A stretch of 64,000 bases of DNA from Cephalotus follicularis (lineage: Eukaryota > Streptophyta > Magnoliopsida > Oxalidales > Cephalotaceae): NCBI GenBank assembly GCA_001972305.1, contig BDDD01002930.1:1-64000 (forward strand). The letters are read 5' to 3'. A program made the translations under genes and the position numbers. How positions within the stretch are numbered: position 1 is the first letter of the stretch; every line of letters starts with the position of its first letter. The notes under the pieces were generated by a model that made no database searches, had not been told where the DNA came from, and saw only the letters and a list, made by a program, of their open reading frames with translations. This document shows positions 11,483 through 23,484 of the stretch, one piece after another.

Positions 11483-13094
11483 ACTGGGGAAATTTTATGG
11501 TATAAGTACGTTAAGGCCTCCAATTGAAATGTAATTAGCTTGGCCTTCACATGGATGATTAGAACAATCAATCCTGGCCTTATATACAGTTACATTCTAA
11601 TATTGAACAACATACGCACTTAATTGTGCAAATAACATATGAATGACTATGAGATATTGATCCGTTGTGATTCTTTGAATTACTTCTGACATTTGTTAAT
11701 GTTGCTGTTGAAATGTTACTACTGTATATGCTACCATTAGTCTAGTATATACTGTTTTGGTGTCACTAACACCACCACCACTTGTATTTCAACAATTGAA
11801 ACCAATATGGGCTATGTACCCAAATTATGATATGCATTTTCATTCACAAATGAAAACCTATTGATTTTCCTCCTATGAGAGGTACTATCTGTTTTGTTCT
11901 CCAAAAGAGGACCATTATTGAATAGAGATCGTTTTCCTCCGAAGAGATGTACGATAAATGACTGGTTATATGTTTCTAAAGAAAACACTTCTATATTGCA
12001 TATTGCTGATATATGTAATATTATTATTGAATTAATTGAACTGTTTGTCTATGTTACCGCCGTAGTTAGTGATGGAGAATATCACTGATTACGGATGTGA
12101 TCCTGGGTGCCAGGAGTTGGCCAGAGTATCACACAACGTATCTGCCTTGCAGATTTTGTTTGTTACACTACCCGCCAACGCCGGTAGTAAATGTTACCTA
12201 CCTATCATCCTCGGAGTGAGGGTGATAGTTAGGTGGTGAACCATTGGTGCTAGGAGGTAGCGATCGGTGACACCCAAACCATAGTTGAATTGATTGTACC
12301 CTTGTGCGGTATTCTTGCATATGGATTGTTTATGGCCACTGGGCATGATTGCTTATATATATTGGTACACTGAAATGATATTTTGTATAAACTGTCATAC
12401 ATACTGCATTTATATATTCCTTAGCATGCATTATCTTCCTACTTAGCCAAGTGAGGACAACGGCTAACCCCCCTACAGTTTCAGATTAGTGAAGACTGGG
12501 AGCTGCGGCAGAAGCTTGGAGAGCTTCTACTTTTGTCGCTTTAAGGTTGTTATTTCTTTGATGTATTGTAATGTAATGAACGCATCATACCTCGTTTATG
12601 TTCTTTTCCTTATGTTAATGATAACGTTGAATTGTACCCGTACGTAGTATGGGATGCGTGCGGATGGCTTGTAATTTTTATATTCTGGCTTATTGACTGC
12701 TTCCGCATATTGTTATTTTTACTTAATGAATTGCTGGAATGTACGTTTAATACTGATATCACCATATATGTTGTCTTATGGTAAGTGACCGAAAAATGGG
12801 GTGTGACAGTGGAGGAGGAAGACAGGAACTCTCCAGACACTGCCCTTCCTTTGTCTCTTTCTCTCAATTCCAGCAACAGCCGTCTGCACACTCGTCACTT
12901 CCTCTTTTTATAAACAGAATGGAAAGCTCTAAAATCCACTACACATTTCGAGCCGCCTCACTAAACATGGTCTAAATATTGGAGTTGGTCCAACCATACA
13001 CTTTTCATTCTCAACCCAATTCGGCCCAACAACAATAATAAACATTTCAAGAACAATTGCCACACCTTCCATTATAAAATTTCGGGTGTTACAG

Positions 13095-13994
13095 GTTTGG
13101 ATTAATGTCACCCCGAGATAAAACCACAATAACTATAATTCTATGAACGCATTGAGACTATGGGAGATATCCCTAGAAACCTCTTGTTCACAATCTCCTA
13201 GTGCCCGGCCAGGACATTAAGTCTTCAATGGTCACAGATGTTATAGAACCTATAACCCTCAACACGGGTGTGATGATCTCATCTTGTGCACTCGCCCATA
13301 CATCTCAATGCAACTCCCACAAGGGCCAAAGACAACCCATTTTCCAGCACGTGACTGCTACCGGGAAAGGCGAAAATCAAAGCCAAGCAGTTACTACACA
13401 ACGCATGCCAACCCCTCAGGTCTAAGGACACAACTTGAATAACATATGATCTACTAGTCATCTTTGACTAAATACTACCGTGAGAATACGAACTCTATTG
13501 ACAGAGGTGTTGACTCTCCAAATAGATATCCTATTGTGGGTCAGTTCAGTGTCATGCCTCTACATGAACCCTGCATTAGCTTTAGGGTAAAAACCCAAAT
13601 GGAAATGAGATGATCCACCCCCCACACTCAAGAGGGAAATCTTAATACGGAAAGTCTTTGCGGTTCATCAATTTCCCTTAGAAAGTGAACCTGTGACTTG
13701 GAACTTTTGTCAGAAGGGAGTAAGGGTCGCATTCTTATATCCTCCCAGGCATAAGATCCAACCCCTCGAGCGACAGGGCCCTATATGTGTATTCAGTTGA
13801 CTTGGTGATAAACTGATCCGTAGATACGGTTTGGGATTCTACATATAGACAGATTCCAATATTTACCGAATATGCACAATAGAATACGAATGGAACTAAG
13901 AATGTAAGATTCAAGAGTGTGCCATATGTAAATTACATATGTCTGCAGCCTCCTCGTGGCTTGCAGGGACACCTTAATCTAACAGGTCATCCTT
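13095..13994 (-). mobile_element. C' : 5' end of a C-family copia LTR, minus strand
   Basis: This is homologous, in reverse, to the C LTR (compare 43009-43880). By eye it matches over blocks such as GGGTGTGATGATCTC, CATACATCTCAATGCA and GAACCTRTGACTTGGAAC. It ends CTTAATCTAACA at 13994, the reverse of the C LTR start TGTTAGATTA. The remainder of C' lies beyond A, outside the window. Clearly older than C's own LTRs. Confidence 0.8.
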
Positions 13995-14383
13995 AGACCA
14001 GAGCGGCCATATGATGTCCTGTGTATAATCCATTATGCATTGATGAAACTTAAATATGACTCCTAACCACAGGGTGTATATAGGTGTCTATTGGGTATGG
14101 TCGCGTATACATGGAGACATATGAGTAGGCAACAAGGAATCTATCAGTCCTTGTTTAAGGGATTGCATGCTCTATGACATCGTAATTATAATAGCTTAAA
14201 CTCCTTGTAAGGCTCTAAGCATGTTCGGAAGAGTTTCTGATATGAGAGTAAAGCTATTTAGATAGGTTGCGAGATGCATAGAATTGAATTGTTAGGGTTT
14301 GACAAAATTCATGCCCTATATTTAATCAGAGCATAGAATGGTAGAAGGATTATATGTGCATGGAAACTACAATAAATAGTTTA

Positions 14384-14430
14384 ATGGATTTAATAAATGT
14401 AATATTTGATATCATAAATATTAAATCCAT
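14384..14430. repeat. Inverted repeat in the D LTR
   Basis: Perfect 12-bp arms ATGGATTTAATA (14384-14395) and TATTAAATCCAT (14419-14430) enclose an AT-rich, nearly symmetric centre. It could form a long hairpin. Function unknown. Confidence 0.7.
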
Positions 14431-15915
14431 CGTATCCGGGATTAGTCTTAACATGCGATGTTAACCTTTATCCGTAAATATGAGATATTTACTTTTATCC
14501 ATAGGAACCCATAAACGTAATGAACTCTCCTATAGAGATTGATTCTCGTGTATAAGGGATAATTTGAATGTGTTTCGATTAGCAAATTAGTTAGAAGAGT
14601 TCTAACTCGATTGGAGATGTCACACCCCGCCTTTCCAATACCGTTAAAGACAAGCATATATGGTGATATCAGAAATGAAAAAATATTCCAGCATTCCATT
14701 CAACAATTCACATATAAGCGGAAGCATTCAATAAGCCGGAATATAAAATAAAGTCATCCGCACGCGGCCCATACTACATGCGTATACAATCCATCAAATT
14801 ACCCTTTTACATGAGAGTAGTACAACAATAACACGGAGTGTGAACCGTTCAATACAAATACAGTACATCATCATAAAAATAACAACCGTAAGATAGAAAT
14901 AGCAACTCTCCAGAAGCTCCAACAGCACCTCCCGTATGTCTTTGTTTAATCTGAAATTGTAGGGGTTAGCCGTTGTCCTCACTTGGCTAAGTAGGAAGAT
15001 AATGCATGTTAAGGAATATACGAATGCAACAAGTATGACATTTTATATTGAAAATATATTTAATAAGTATTCCAATATATAAGCAATCATGCCAAGTGGC
15101 CATAGGCAATACAATGCAAGAATAACGCACAAGGGTACAATCAATTCATACTGTGGTTTGGGTATCACATGTCGCTACCTCCTAGCACAAACTGCGCACC
15201 ACCTATCTATCCCCTTCACTATGAAGATGATAGATAAGGTAACATTTACTGCCGGCGTTGTCGGGCAGTTTAACACATTGATCTGGAAGGCGGATAGGTT
15301 TGGTGGATACTCTAGCAAACTCCTGGCACATAGGATCACCTCCGTAGTCAGTGACCTCTACCATCACTCGACTAGCGGCATTAAGCATAGACAATCCATT
15401 CAGTAGAATATTACATATATGAATAGTATGCAATATAAAGGTTGTTTTCTTTAGAACATTTAACAATTCAGTAATCGTACATCTCGTAGGAGGAAAACGA
15501 TATTCTGTTCAATAATAGTGCCTCTCATTGGAGGAAAATCAGTTATCATTTGACAATATACATTTCCATTTTGAAAACCGTAAGGGATTCGTATTTGTGC
15601 TTAAAGCACTAGTTGGTTCAATCATTTGAAAATAAGCGACAGTAGTGTTAATGAACACCGTAGACAGTATATACTAATTATGACAGTAGCATATATAGCA
15701 AACAGTAAGCACAGCAATAATCCAAGGTTCAATAAGGTCATTGTATACTCTAGTTACTCTTGTAAAATCTCACAAGGAGTATAGACATTGTTTAATTTCT
15801 GGAATTTAATTATATAAGGCCAGGAGTGACTATCATAGTCATCCCATACGTAGGCCAGGTTAATTACATTCAATTGAAGGCCCAATCAGGGCCTGTATCA
15901 CAATTCTGACCCAGA

Positions 15916-16029
15916 ACAGTCGGCTGTTTCCAAGAACAGTCGGTTGTTGGGTTGAGTAGTCGACTGTTTGTTCTTAACAGTCGACTGGTTCCTTTGAGTT
16001 GTTGACTTTCATGAACAACAGTCGACTGC
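15916..16029. repeat. Palindromic-word cluster 2, G1 3' LTR
   Basis: Six words, e.g. CAGTCGGCTG, TAGTCGACTG and CAGTCGACTGG, one decayed to TTGTTGACTTT. Contains the 19-base string GTTGAGTAGTCGACTGTTT (15951-15969) shared with the S1 LTR. Confidence 0.85.
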
Positions 16030-17080
16030 TTTGCCAAAAAAGGGCAGGCAGTTGCAGGTTATGCATTTTAATGTCGAAATACTAACCCAATAACACATGC
16101 AATCAAACATAAAATTAAGCATACATGATATGCACAATATATCTTCCAAAATATGTCATTACCCCTACCTTAAACGCTATCCCAAAATTAATTTTGATTG
16201 ATTTCTCTCTTTGAGTTTCCAAGGCTCTTTCACCAACTTAGCCTTCCAATCTCAGCAGAAATGATCTATACAATGCATGCTCGAAGGTTCAGTCATGTAA
16301 TCAATAAGTTAACTAATTCTAGTTACAATTACTACTCCAATAGTAGCTCATCAATAATTCATTAAGCTTCAAGATTACCCCTTTTACAATTGCTCCTTGA
16401 ACTCTTTGTCAAATATATTTCAATTGCAGATTCTATGATCTTAACGTGTTGATAGAAGATGTATATATATACATAAGGGATCAGTATACATCTACCTGGA
16501 CAACTAACAACTATAATTCAAATTAGAGCTTACAACCTCAACTCTTCTTGAACCATTTACCAATTCCATTTCAATTCCAGAAATTGCTAACCTTAATCAT
16601 GTTAACAGAAGGCATTCTAACATACTCCTAGTTACATTATTAACAAATCACTACATCAGTGGTGAGCTCTGATTTGGGAACTTACCAGGAAAAATCTAAA
16701 GCTTCCAAGTCTCTTGAACACCCCAAATCCTCCAAATGCAACTCCTACAATCCTCCAGCAAGTCTCCCTCTATCCTGAGTGTTTTCTAACTCTTAAAACA
16801 CTCAGGCAGTGTCTGTTTATAAGGGAGATGTATCCTGAATCCCGTTTTTAGTCATTAATTCTTCATTCACTTCCTCCTTCTCTCTCTCTCACATGTTCCC
16901 TTCTTTCTCACCTTTCTCTCTTCCCATTTCTGTTTGCAAGATGCAGGTCTGCAGAGCATATGCAAAGCATTCCTTTTTTACATGTTCTGGTAGCTGCTGT
17001 CTCACATGACACCTGCCCATCATGCACTCCCTTTGGATCTATCACACAGGCATGCACAGACACATGTTCTGTACCATTCC

Positions 17081-17185
17081 AGTCGACTGTCCATTCCTAG
17101 CATCAAACAGTCGACTGTTCCCCTGTGACAGTCGGCTGTTCCCCCATGAACTAGGAAGTCGACTGTTACCCTGTAACAGTTGGCT
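17081..17185. repeat. Palindromic-word cluster 1, G1 3' LTR
   Basis: Five words separated by recognisable linkers. Compared with the other Tekay LTRs it keeps the TTCCTAGCATCAAA linker unit but lacks the TATTCACTTGG unit. Confidence 0.85.
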
Positions 17186-17368
17186 TTTTTGCCCAATTTT
17201 GGTTGCTTAAGTTTATTACCCCAAGTTTGATTTATCAATTTGCGTTTCAACCAACCCAAGCGTTCACAATCACAGCTATTATGATAATTGGACACACGAT
17301 ATCAATTAAAATGTATGTTTTATTTAAAATTGGAGCAATATACATTAATTGAAATTGCGGTTATTACA

Positions 17369-17382
17369 TTCCCCCCTCCTTA
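17369..17382 (-). other. G1 polypurine tract
   Basis: The minus strand reads AAGGAGGGGGGAA immediately before the 3' LTR. This is the expected primer for plus-strand DNA synthesis. Confidence 0.85.
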
Positions 17383-17409
17383 AAGAAAATTCGTCCTCGA
17401 ATTTAGCCC

Positions 17410-18720
17410 TTACATTCCGAACAAGTGGGGAAACGTCTCCAGCATTTCATCCTCACGTTCCCACGTAGGTTCCTCTGCTCCATGAAAATGCCACAGTACT
17501 TTTACCATAGGAATGGTCTTGTTCCTTAGCCCCTTCTCCATTCGATCCACTATCCTTGTCGGCCTTTCTTCATAAGACAATCTAGGACTGATGAATCCAG
17601 GGTTGTAGCTCAATACATGAGATGTGTCAGGTACGTATTTTCGTAACATGGATACATGAAATATGTTATGCACATCCGACAAACTAGGCGGTAGTGAAAT
17701 CTGATATGCTACATCCCCCACTCTTTCCAGTATCTCATAAGTTCAACTATACCTCGGTGCCAACTTCCCTTTGAGGCCAAAACGGTGTATCCCTTTCGAA
17801 GGTGAGATCTTCAAGAAAACATGATCCCCCTTCTCGAATTCTAGCTTCCTCCTCTTTCTATCGGCGTAACTCTTCTGCCAACTTTGTGCACCTAGCAGTC
17901 TTTTCTTGATTATTTACACCTTGTCAGTCGTCTCTTGTACCAAGTCTGGTCCCAACACTTGTCTCTCACCTACCTCGTCCCAGTAAATAGGTGATCTGCA
18001 CCTCCTTCCATACAATGCTTCATAGGGAGCCATTCCAATGTTGGTGTGGAAACTATTGTTGTAGGAGAACTCAATCAATGCCAGATGATCCTCCCAACTC
18101 TCAGCAAAATCAATCATGCAAGCTCGTAGCATATCCTCCAGAGTCTGAATAGTACGCTCGGACTGTCCGTCAGTCTGTGGGTGGAATGCAGTGCTAAAGT
18201 TCAAGGTTGTTCCCATCGCTGTTTGGAACTTTTTCCAGAACCTTGCTGTAAATCTAGCATCTCGGTCACAGACAATACTGACCGGCACCCCATGCAATCT
18301 CACTGTCTCCCGGATATACAATCGAGCAAGCTTCTCGATAGAATACGTCATGTTCATCGGAATAAAGTGAGCAGACTTAGTAAGTCTGTCCACTACTACC
18401 CACATAGCCTCATGCTGATTCCGTGACCTCGGTAATCCTGACACGAAGTCCATGGTCACATGCTCCCATTTGCATTCAACTACTGGCAGCGATTGTAACA
18501 GTCCCGCATGACTCTGATGTTCAGCCTTCACTCGTTGACAGGTCAAACATCTTGCTACATATTCAGCAATCTCTCTTTTCATACCACTCCACCAGTAGTT
18601 CTTTTTCAGGTCGTGCAACATCTTGGAACTTCATGGGTGAACACTGTATTTTGACTCGTGAGCTTGTTGCAGTAGCTCATTCTTGATGCTCTCGTCATTC
18701 AGAACGCATATCCTTCCTCG
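17410..18720 (-). pseudogene. G1 integrase and chromodomain, broken
   Basis: Integrase inserts the cDNA; the chromodomain is thought to steer chromoviruses to modified histones. The HHCC zinc region includes [12 protein letters not shown] and CLTCQRVK, and is interrupted by a stop after YSVHP near 18629. The catalytic core shows MDFVSGLPRS, VVVDRLTKSAHFIP, VCDRDARFT and HPQTDGQSERT, so the three acidic residues appear intact. Stops follow at TDKV* (about 17915) and in the GPY/F region, PRYS*TYEI (about 17724). The chromodomain (RPTRIVDRMEKG..VKVLWHFHG..EEPTWERE) fills the last ~60 codons and ends at 17410. Confidence 0.93.
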
Positions 18721-20121
18721 GAACCTCAAGACGCCATCAATATGAATGGCGAACTCAGAATCAGGGTCTAGGTTCTCACGATTACCCCATAACTCAGAAT
18801 CACTACACTGAGTAGTCAGAATACGCTCCAGAAGTTCCAGTTGTGCTCTCAGACTTGCCACTATAACTCCATGGGAAACCATGAACGGATTCCATCTCTG
18901 AAATTCCTTCAATAGCTTCCACTGTGAAACCATTGATCCAACAATCATTGTCTTATGACTTAGCGCATCAGCCACTACATTCGCCTTCCCTGGGTGGTAT
19001 TGAATGTTACAATTGTAATCATTAAAGAATTCCACCCATCGTCTCTGTCTCATGTTGAGATCCTTCTGGGAAAATAAATACTTCAAACTTTTGTGGTCAG
19101 TAAAGATCTCAAATTGGGCACCATAGAGGTAGTGCCTCCATTTCTGCAAAGCAAACATTATGGCTGCCAACTCAAGATCGTGTACGAGATAATTTTCCTC
19201 GTATGGCTTTAACTTCCATGACGCATAAACAATCACCTTGCCATGTTGCATAAGTACGCATCCCAAACCCTTCCCAGATGCATCAGTGTAGATAGTGAAA
19301 CCCTCATTACCCTCCGGTAATGCCAACACTGGAGCCAAAATCAACCGACTCTTCAACTCTTGGAAACTTTCCTCACAGGCATCATCCCATACAAAACTTG
19401 ACTTCTTCTGAGTCAACTGTGTCAAAGGTGCAGCAAGCTTCCAGAACCCTTTGATGAATCTTCGGTAGTAGCCAGCCAATCCAAAGAAACTACGAACCTC
19501 CGTAACGTTCCTCGGTTGGGGCCAATCAACGATACTCTTTATCTTCGAAGGATCCACTGACAATCCTTCACTCGACACAATGTGACCTAGGAAAGTCACA
19601 TGATCCAGCCAAAATTCGCACTTGCTGAATTTGGCGTATAACTGTTCCTTCCATAGCTTCTGTAATACAATTCTCAAGTGCTGCATGTGTTCCTCGATGC
19701 TCTTCGAATAGATCAGGATGTCATCTAGGAATATATCGACAAACTGATCAAGATAAGGTTGGAACACTTTGTTCATCAGACACATGAAGGCTGCAGGAGC
19801 ATTTGTCAAACCAAACGGCAGTATCAGAAATTCGTAATGCCCATATCTGGTTCAAAATGCGGTTTTCTCCACATCACCCTCTCTGATCCTCAACTGATGA
19901 TAGCCTGTTCTTAGGTCAAGTTTTGAGAATACAGTTGAGCCTTGCAATTGGTCGAACAACTCCTCAATATGTGACAGAGGATACTTGTTCTTCACCGTTA
20001 CTTGATTTAGTAGTCTGTAGTCGATGCATAGCCGCATCGATCCATCCTTCTTTTTCATAAACAGAACCGCTGCTCCCCACGGTGATACACTCGGTCTGAC
20101 AAATCCCTTATCAAGGTAATC
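18721..20121 (-). pseudogene. G1 reverse transcriptase and RNase H, broken
   Basis: RT begins DYLDKGF, preceded by a stop where G2 has Gln (CAG to TAG, about 20122). [17 protein letters not shown] and [12 protein letters not shown] follow, then a stop after EKTAF near 19851. The open block 19809-18631 has LPFG-type sequence, the catalytic [10 protein letters not shown], and KCEFW..VTFLGH. RNase H has [37 protein letters not shown] and [13 protein letters not shown]. Catalytic residues appear intact. Closely similar to G2 at 48720-49930. Confidence 0.94.
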
Positions 20122-20859
20122 CTATAATTGAATCTTGAACTCCTTCAGTTCAGCAGGAGCCATTCGTTTCGGGGCTTTGGATATAGGAGCTGTTCCAGGC
20201 AGTAGCTCAATACTGAACTCTATATCCCTCTCCGGTGGCAACGAAGTGAGTTCATCTGGAAATACATCAGGAAATCCACACACAACAGGCACTTGTTCAA
20301 TACTAGGCGTACCTTTCGTATGATCAATCACATTCGCCAAATAGCCTTCGCATCCTTGCTTGAGATACTTTTGTGCTCGAGTATATGAAATGATCAGAGT
20401 AGAAACATTCTTCTCCCCGATAAACTTGCACTCAGTCCCATCCTGAAGGTAAAATGTCATCATCTTGTTGTAGCAATCAACACAAGCATGATGAGCATAT
20501 AGCCAGTCCATCCCCAAGATTACATCAAAATCCTGGATAGGTAACACTATCAAGTCAGCAGATAACTGAATCCCAGCTATCACGATCTCACAATCTCTCA
20601 TGATAGTATCGGATAGAAGACAAGTAACCGCAGGAGTACTCACCTCCAATACATAAGGTAGTCTAGAAGTAATACAAAATTTAGATGCAATGAATGAATG
20701 TGTCGCACCAGAGTCAATCAATACATGAGCTAGTATGCAAGATATATAGATAGTACCTCCCACAGCAGTAGTAGATTCTGTCACATCATCTTTAGATAAG
20801 GTATAGACCCTACCTTTCACAATCCCTTTCCCGGTATCCTTCCGCAGTTGAGCAGCCAC
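20122..20859 (-). pseudogene. G1 aspartic protease region
   Basis: This is the retropepsin of a Ty3 polyprotein, which cleaves Gag-Pol. The active-site motif is VLIDSGATHSFIA, followed by the flap-like VILGMDWLYAHHACVDC. The C-terminal part carries the link to RT (PVVCGFPDVFPDELTSLPPERD). Its frame differs from the upstream gag block, so a frameshift lies near 20860. It ends at the stop shared with the start of RT. Confidence 0.9.
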
Positions 20860-20861
20860 AA

Positions 20862-21983
20862 CACTACCACTTGCACCCGCACTTCCTATTGGCTGCGTGC
20901 TTGATCCTTAATCATTGGGCAATTATTCAGCATGTGATCTTGTGAACCACCCCTCAAGCACTTTCCCATCTTCTTCCAGCATTCAGTCTCATCATGATTC
21001 TAACGACCACAAAAAGTACATCCACCTGGATTCTGTTGACCGCTTCGGTTAGGAGTTCTTGATCGTGAATTTCTGCGTCGAGAACCTCCTTGACCTCTGT
21101 TGTAAGACTTTGTTGACTTAGCATGATTATTGCTCTCCTGTCCATATGACTGTGTGTCCCTCGGTTGATTAGTACGAGACCGCTCTGCTCTCCTTTCATT
21201 AGCATCTGCTTCCAGAATCATCGCCCTCTCAGCAACATCAACAAAAGAGGTTAGCTGCAACATCAATAGTTTAGACATGATGTCAGGTCGAAGGCCTTTT
21301 AGAAACCTTCGGATCATCCGTGATTCAACCTCCACAAGATAAGGTGTATGTCTTGCTAGCTCCACAAATCTGGTTTGGTACTGAGCTACCGTCATGTCTC
21401 CTTGACGTAACTCCATCAGTTCTGTCTCCCATCGGTCACGCTCTATCTGTGGCACATAAGCCTCAAGAAACTCAGACTGAAATCTGTCCCAAGTCCTGTC
21501 AAGTCCACGAGATTCCCATTTTGCTTCAGTCCTTTCCCACCAGTAAGTAGCCTCACCCCATAAGCGGTATACAGCAAAGTTGAGTTTCTGTTCATCGGTA
21601 CATTCCAGGGCAGCAAATATTTTCTCCAAATCTCTAATCCATTGCTCGGCCACAGTAGCATTCAGCTCACCCTTGAAATTCGGAGGATTCTGTCTCATGA
21701 ACCGCTCCAGATCTTGGCCAAATCCACCAGTATGACAAGCTTCGGGAGCCTGATGATAGGCCCGGTTAGCCTCGTACATTTGCCAAATCTGTTCCATGTT
21801 TGCCGTATTAGCCTTCATCTGTTGTTGAAAGAGGTCAGCCAGGCAGTCAAAGTTACTTCTCTCATCATACGCTGGAGGAGCATTCACCCCATCATTTGCT
21901 GTCGGATCATTTCCATGCACTGGCGGTGCATTGCCTACTTCGTCGGCTCTACGCCTTCCCCTTCTTCCTCTTCATAGGTCCAT
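20862..21983 (-). pseudogene. G1 Gag, broken
   Basis: Gag is the capsid and nucleocapsid protein. The likely start is ATG at 21983-21981, followed almost at once by a TGA where G2 has CGT. From 21920 to 21000 there are 306 open codons with the plant retrotransposon Gag core (WIRDLEKIFAALECTDEQKL, RLWGEATYWWERTE). An Arg/Ser-rich tail follows. The CCHC zinc knuckle CTFCGR*NHDETEC is cut by a stop at about 20998; a second knuckle-like CLRGGSQDHMLNNC follows. Confidence 0.9.
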
Positions 21984-22071
21984 TCAGTTTCCTATATGGA
22001 ATGACATAATCATTAGGAAACAATTCTCCAAATTTTTGAGAAACTTATCCCAACTAGCATATATGGAATAT

Positions 22072-22083
22072 GCTCTAATACAA
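22072..22083 (-). other. G1 primer-binding site, decayed
   Basis: The minus strand has TTGTATTAGAGC just inside the 5' LTR. In G2 the same position reads TGGTATCAGAGC, complementary to plant initiator tRNA-Met. Two or three substitutions have accumulated in G1. Confidence 0.75.
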
Positions 22084-23369
22084 TGCTTGTCACACCCCGC
22101 CTTTCCAATATCGTTAAAGACAAGCATATGTGGTGATATCAGAAATGAAACAATATTCTAGCATTCCATTCAACAATTCATATATAAGCGGAAGCATTCA
22201 ATAAGCCGGAATATAAAATAAAGTCATCCGCACGCAGCCCATACTACATGCGTATACAATCCATCAAATTACCCTTTTACATAAGGGTAGTACAACAATA
22301 ACACGGAGTCTGAACCGTTTAATACAAATATAGTACATCATCATAAAAATAACAACCTTAAGATAGAAATAGCAACTCTCCAAAAGCTCCAACAGCACCT
22401 CCCATACGTCTTTGCTTAATCTGAAATTGTAGGGGTTAGCCGTTGTCCTCACTTGGCAAAGGAGGAAGATAATGCATGTTAAGGAATATATGAATGCAAC
22501 ATGTATGACATTTTATATTGAAAATATATTTAATAAGTATTCCAATATATAAGCAATCATGCCAAGTGGACATAGATAATACAATGCAAGAATACCGCAC
22601 AAGGGTAAAATCAATTCATACTGTGGTTTGGGTGTCACATGTCGGTACCTCCTATCACAAACTGCGCATCAGCGATCTATCACCCTACACTCCGAAGATG
22701 ATAGGCTGGCAGTTTAACACATAAGATCTGCAAGGCAGATAGGTTTGGTGGATACTCTAGCCAACTCCTGGAACATAGGATCACCTCCGTAGTCAGTGAC
22801 CTCTGCCATCACTCGACTAACGGCATTAAGCATAGACAATCAATTCAATCAATTCAGTAGAATATTACATATATCAATAGTATGCAATATAAAGGTTGCT
22901 TTCTTTAGAACATTGAACAATTCAGTAATCGTACATCTCGTAGGAGGAAAACGATATCCAGTTCAATAATAGTGCCACTCATTGGAGGAAAATCAGTAAT
23001 CATTTGACAATATACATTTCCATTTTGAAAACCGTAAGGGATTCATATTTGTGCTTAAAGCACTAGTTGGTTCAATCATTTGAAAATAAAGGACAGTAGT
23101 GTTAATGAACACCCTAGACAGTATAAACTAATTATGACAGTAGCATATACAGCAAACAGTAAGCACAACAATAATCCAAGGTTCAATAAAGTCATTGTAT
23201 ACTCTAGTTACTCTTGTAAATTCTCACAAGGAGTATAGACATTGTTTAATTTCTGGAATGTAATTATATAAGTCCAAGAGTGACTATCACAGTCATCCCA
23301 TATGGAGGCCAGGTTAATTACATTCAATTGAAGGCCCAATCAGGACCTGTATCAAAATTCTGACCCAGA

Positions 23370-23484
23370 ACAGTCGGCTGTTTCCAAGAACAGTCGGTTA
23401 TTGGGTTGAGTAGTCGACTGTTTGTTCTTAACAGTCGACTGGTTCCTTTGAGTAGTCGACTGTCATGAAGAACAGTCGACTGCT
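23370..23484. repeat. Palindromic-word cluster 2, G1 5' LTR
   Basis: Six words, same order and linkers as the 3' LTR copy. The fifth word, decayed in the 3' LTR, is intact here (TAGTCGACTGTC). Confidence 0.85.

Larger units (their letters stand above)
10070..12808 (+). mobile_element. Solo LTR of a Tekay-like chromovirus
   Basis: This 2,739-bp LTR starts TGTGACAACCGTAAATTC and ends GGGGTGTGACA, flanked by a perfect 5-bp duplication GTGGA (10065-10069 and 12809-12813). Its body is related to the G1 and G2 LTRs: two palindromic-word clusters, the ACTTAGCCAAGTGAGGACAA segment near 12451, and a CTTCCGC segment near the end. No internal domain is present, so it probably arose by LTR-LTR recombination. 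It is more diverged from G1 and G2 than they are from each other. Confidence 0.9.
9244..13094 (-). mobile_element. LTR A, 5' portion, minus strand, interrupted by a solo LTR
   Basis: Read on the minus strand, an LTR starts TGTAACACCCGAAATTTT at 13094 and runs left through 12814, the solo Tekay LTR, 10069 and on to 9244, where B interrupts it. To its right, GGTTTGGATTAATGTCAC continues the antisense C-type LTR (C'), so A lies inside C'. A TATA-like site is at about 12906-12916. The stretch 9686-10069 holds no gene I can support; 9244-9685 is tandem repeats. Confidence 0.6.
14618..17368 (-). repeat. G1 3' LTR
   Basis: On + it reads TGTCACACCCCGCC ... GCGGTTATTACA (2,751 bp). A minus-strand TATA-like CTTATAAAC lies at 16816-16824. 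One palindromic cluster is upstream of it (17081-17185) and one downstream (15916-16029). No coding sequence. Confidence 0.92.

Noticed and set aside
18181-18686. Plus-strand open frames across the G1 integrase
   Set aside because: Antisense shadows; the minus-strand integrase motifs are unambiguous.
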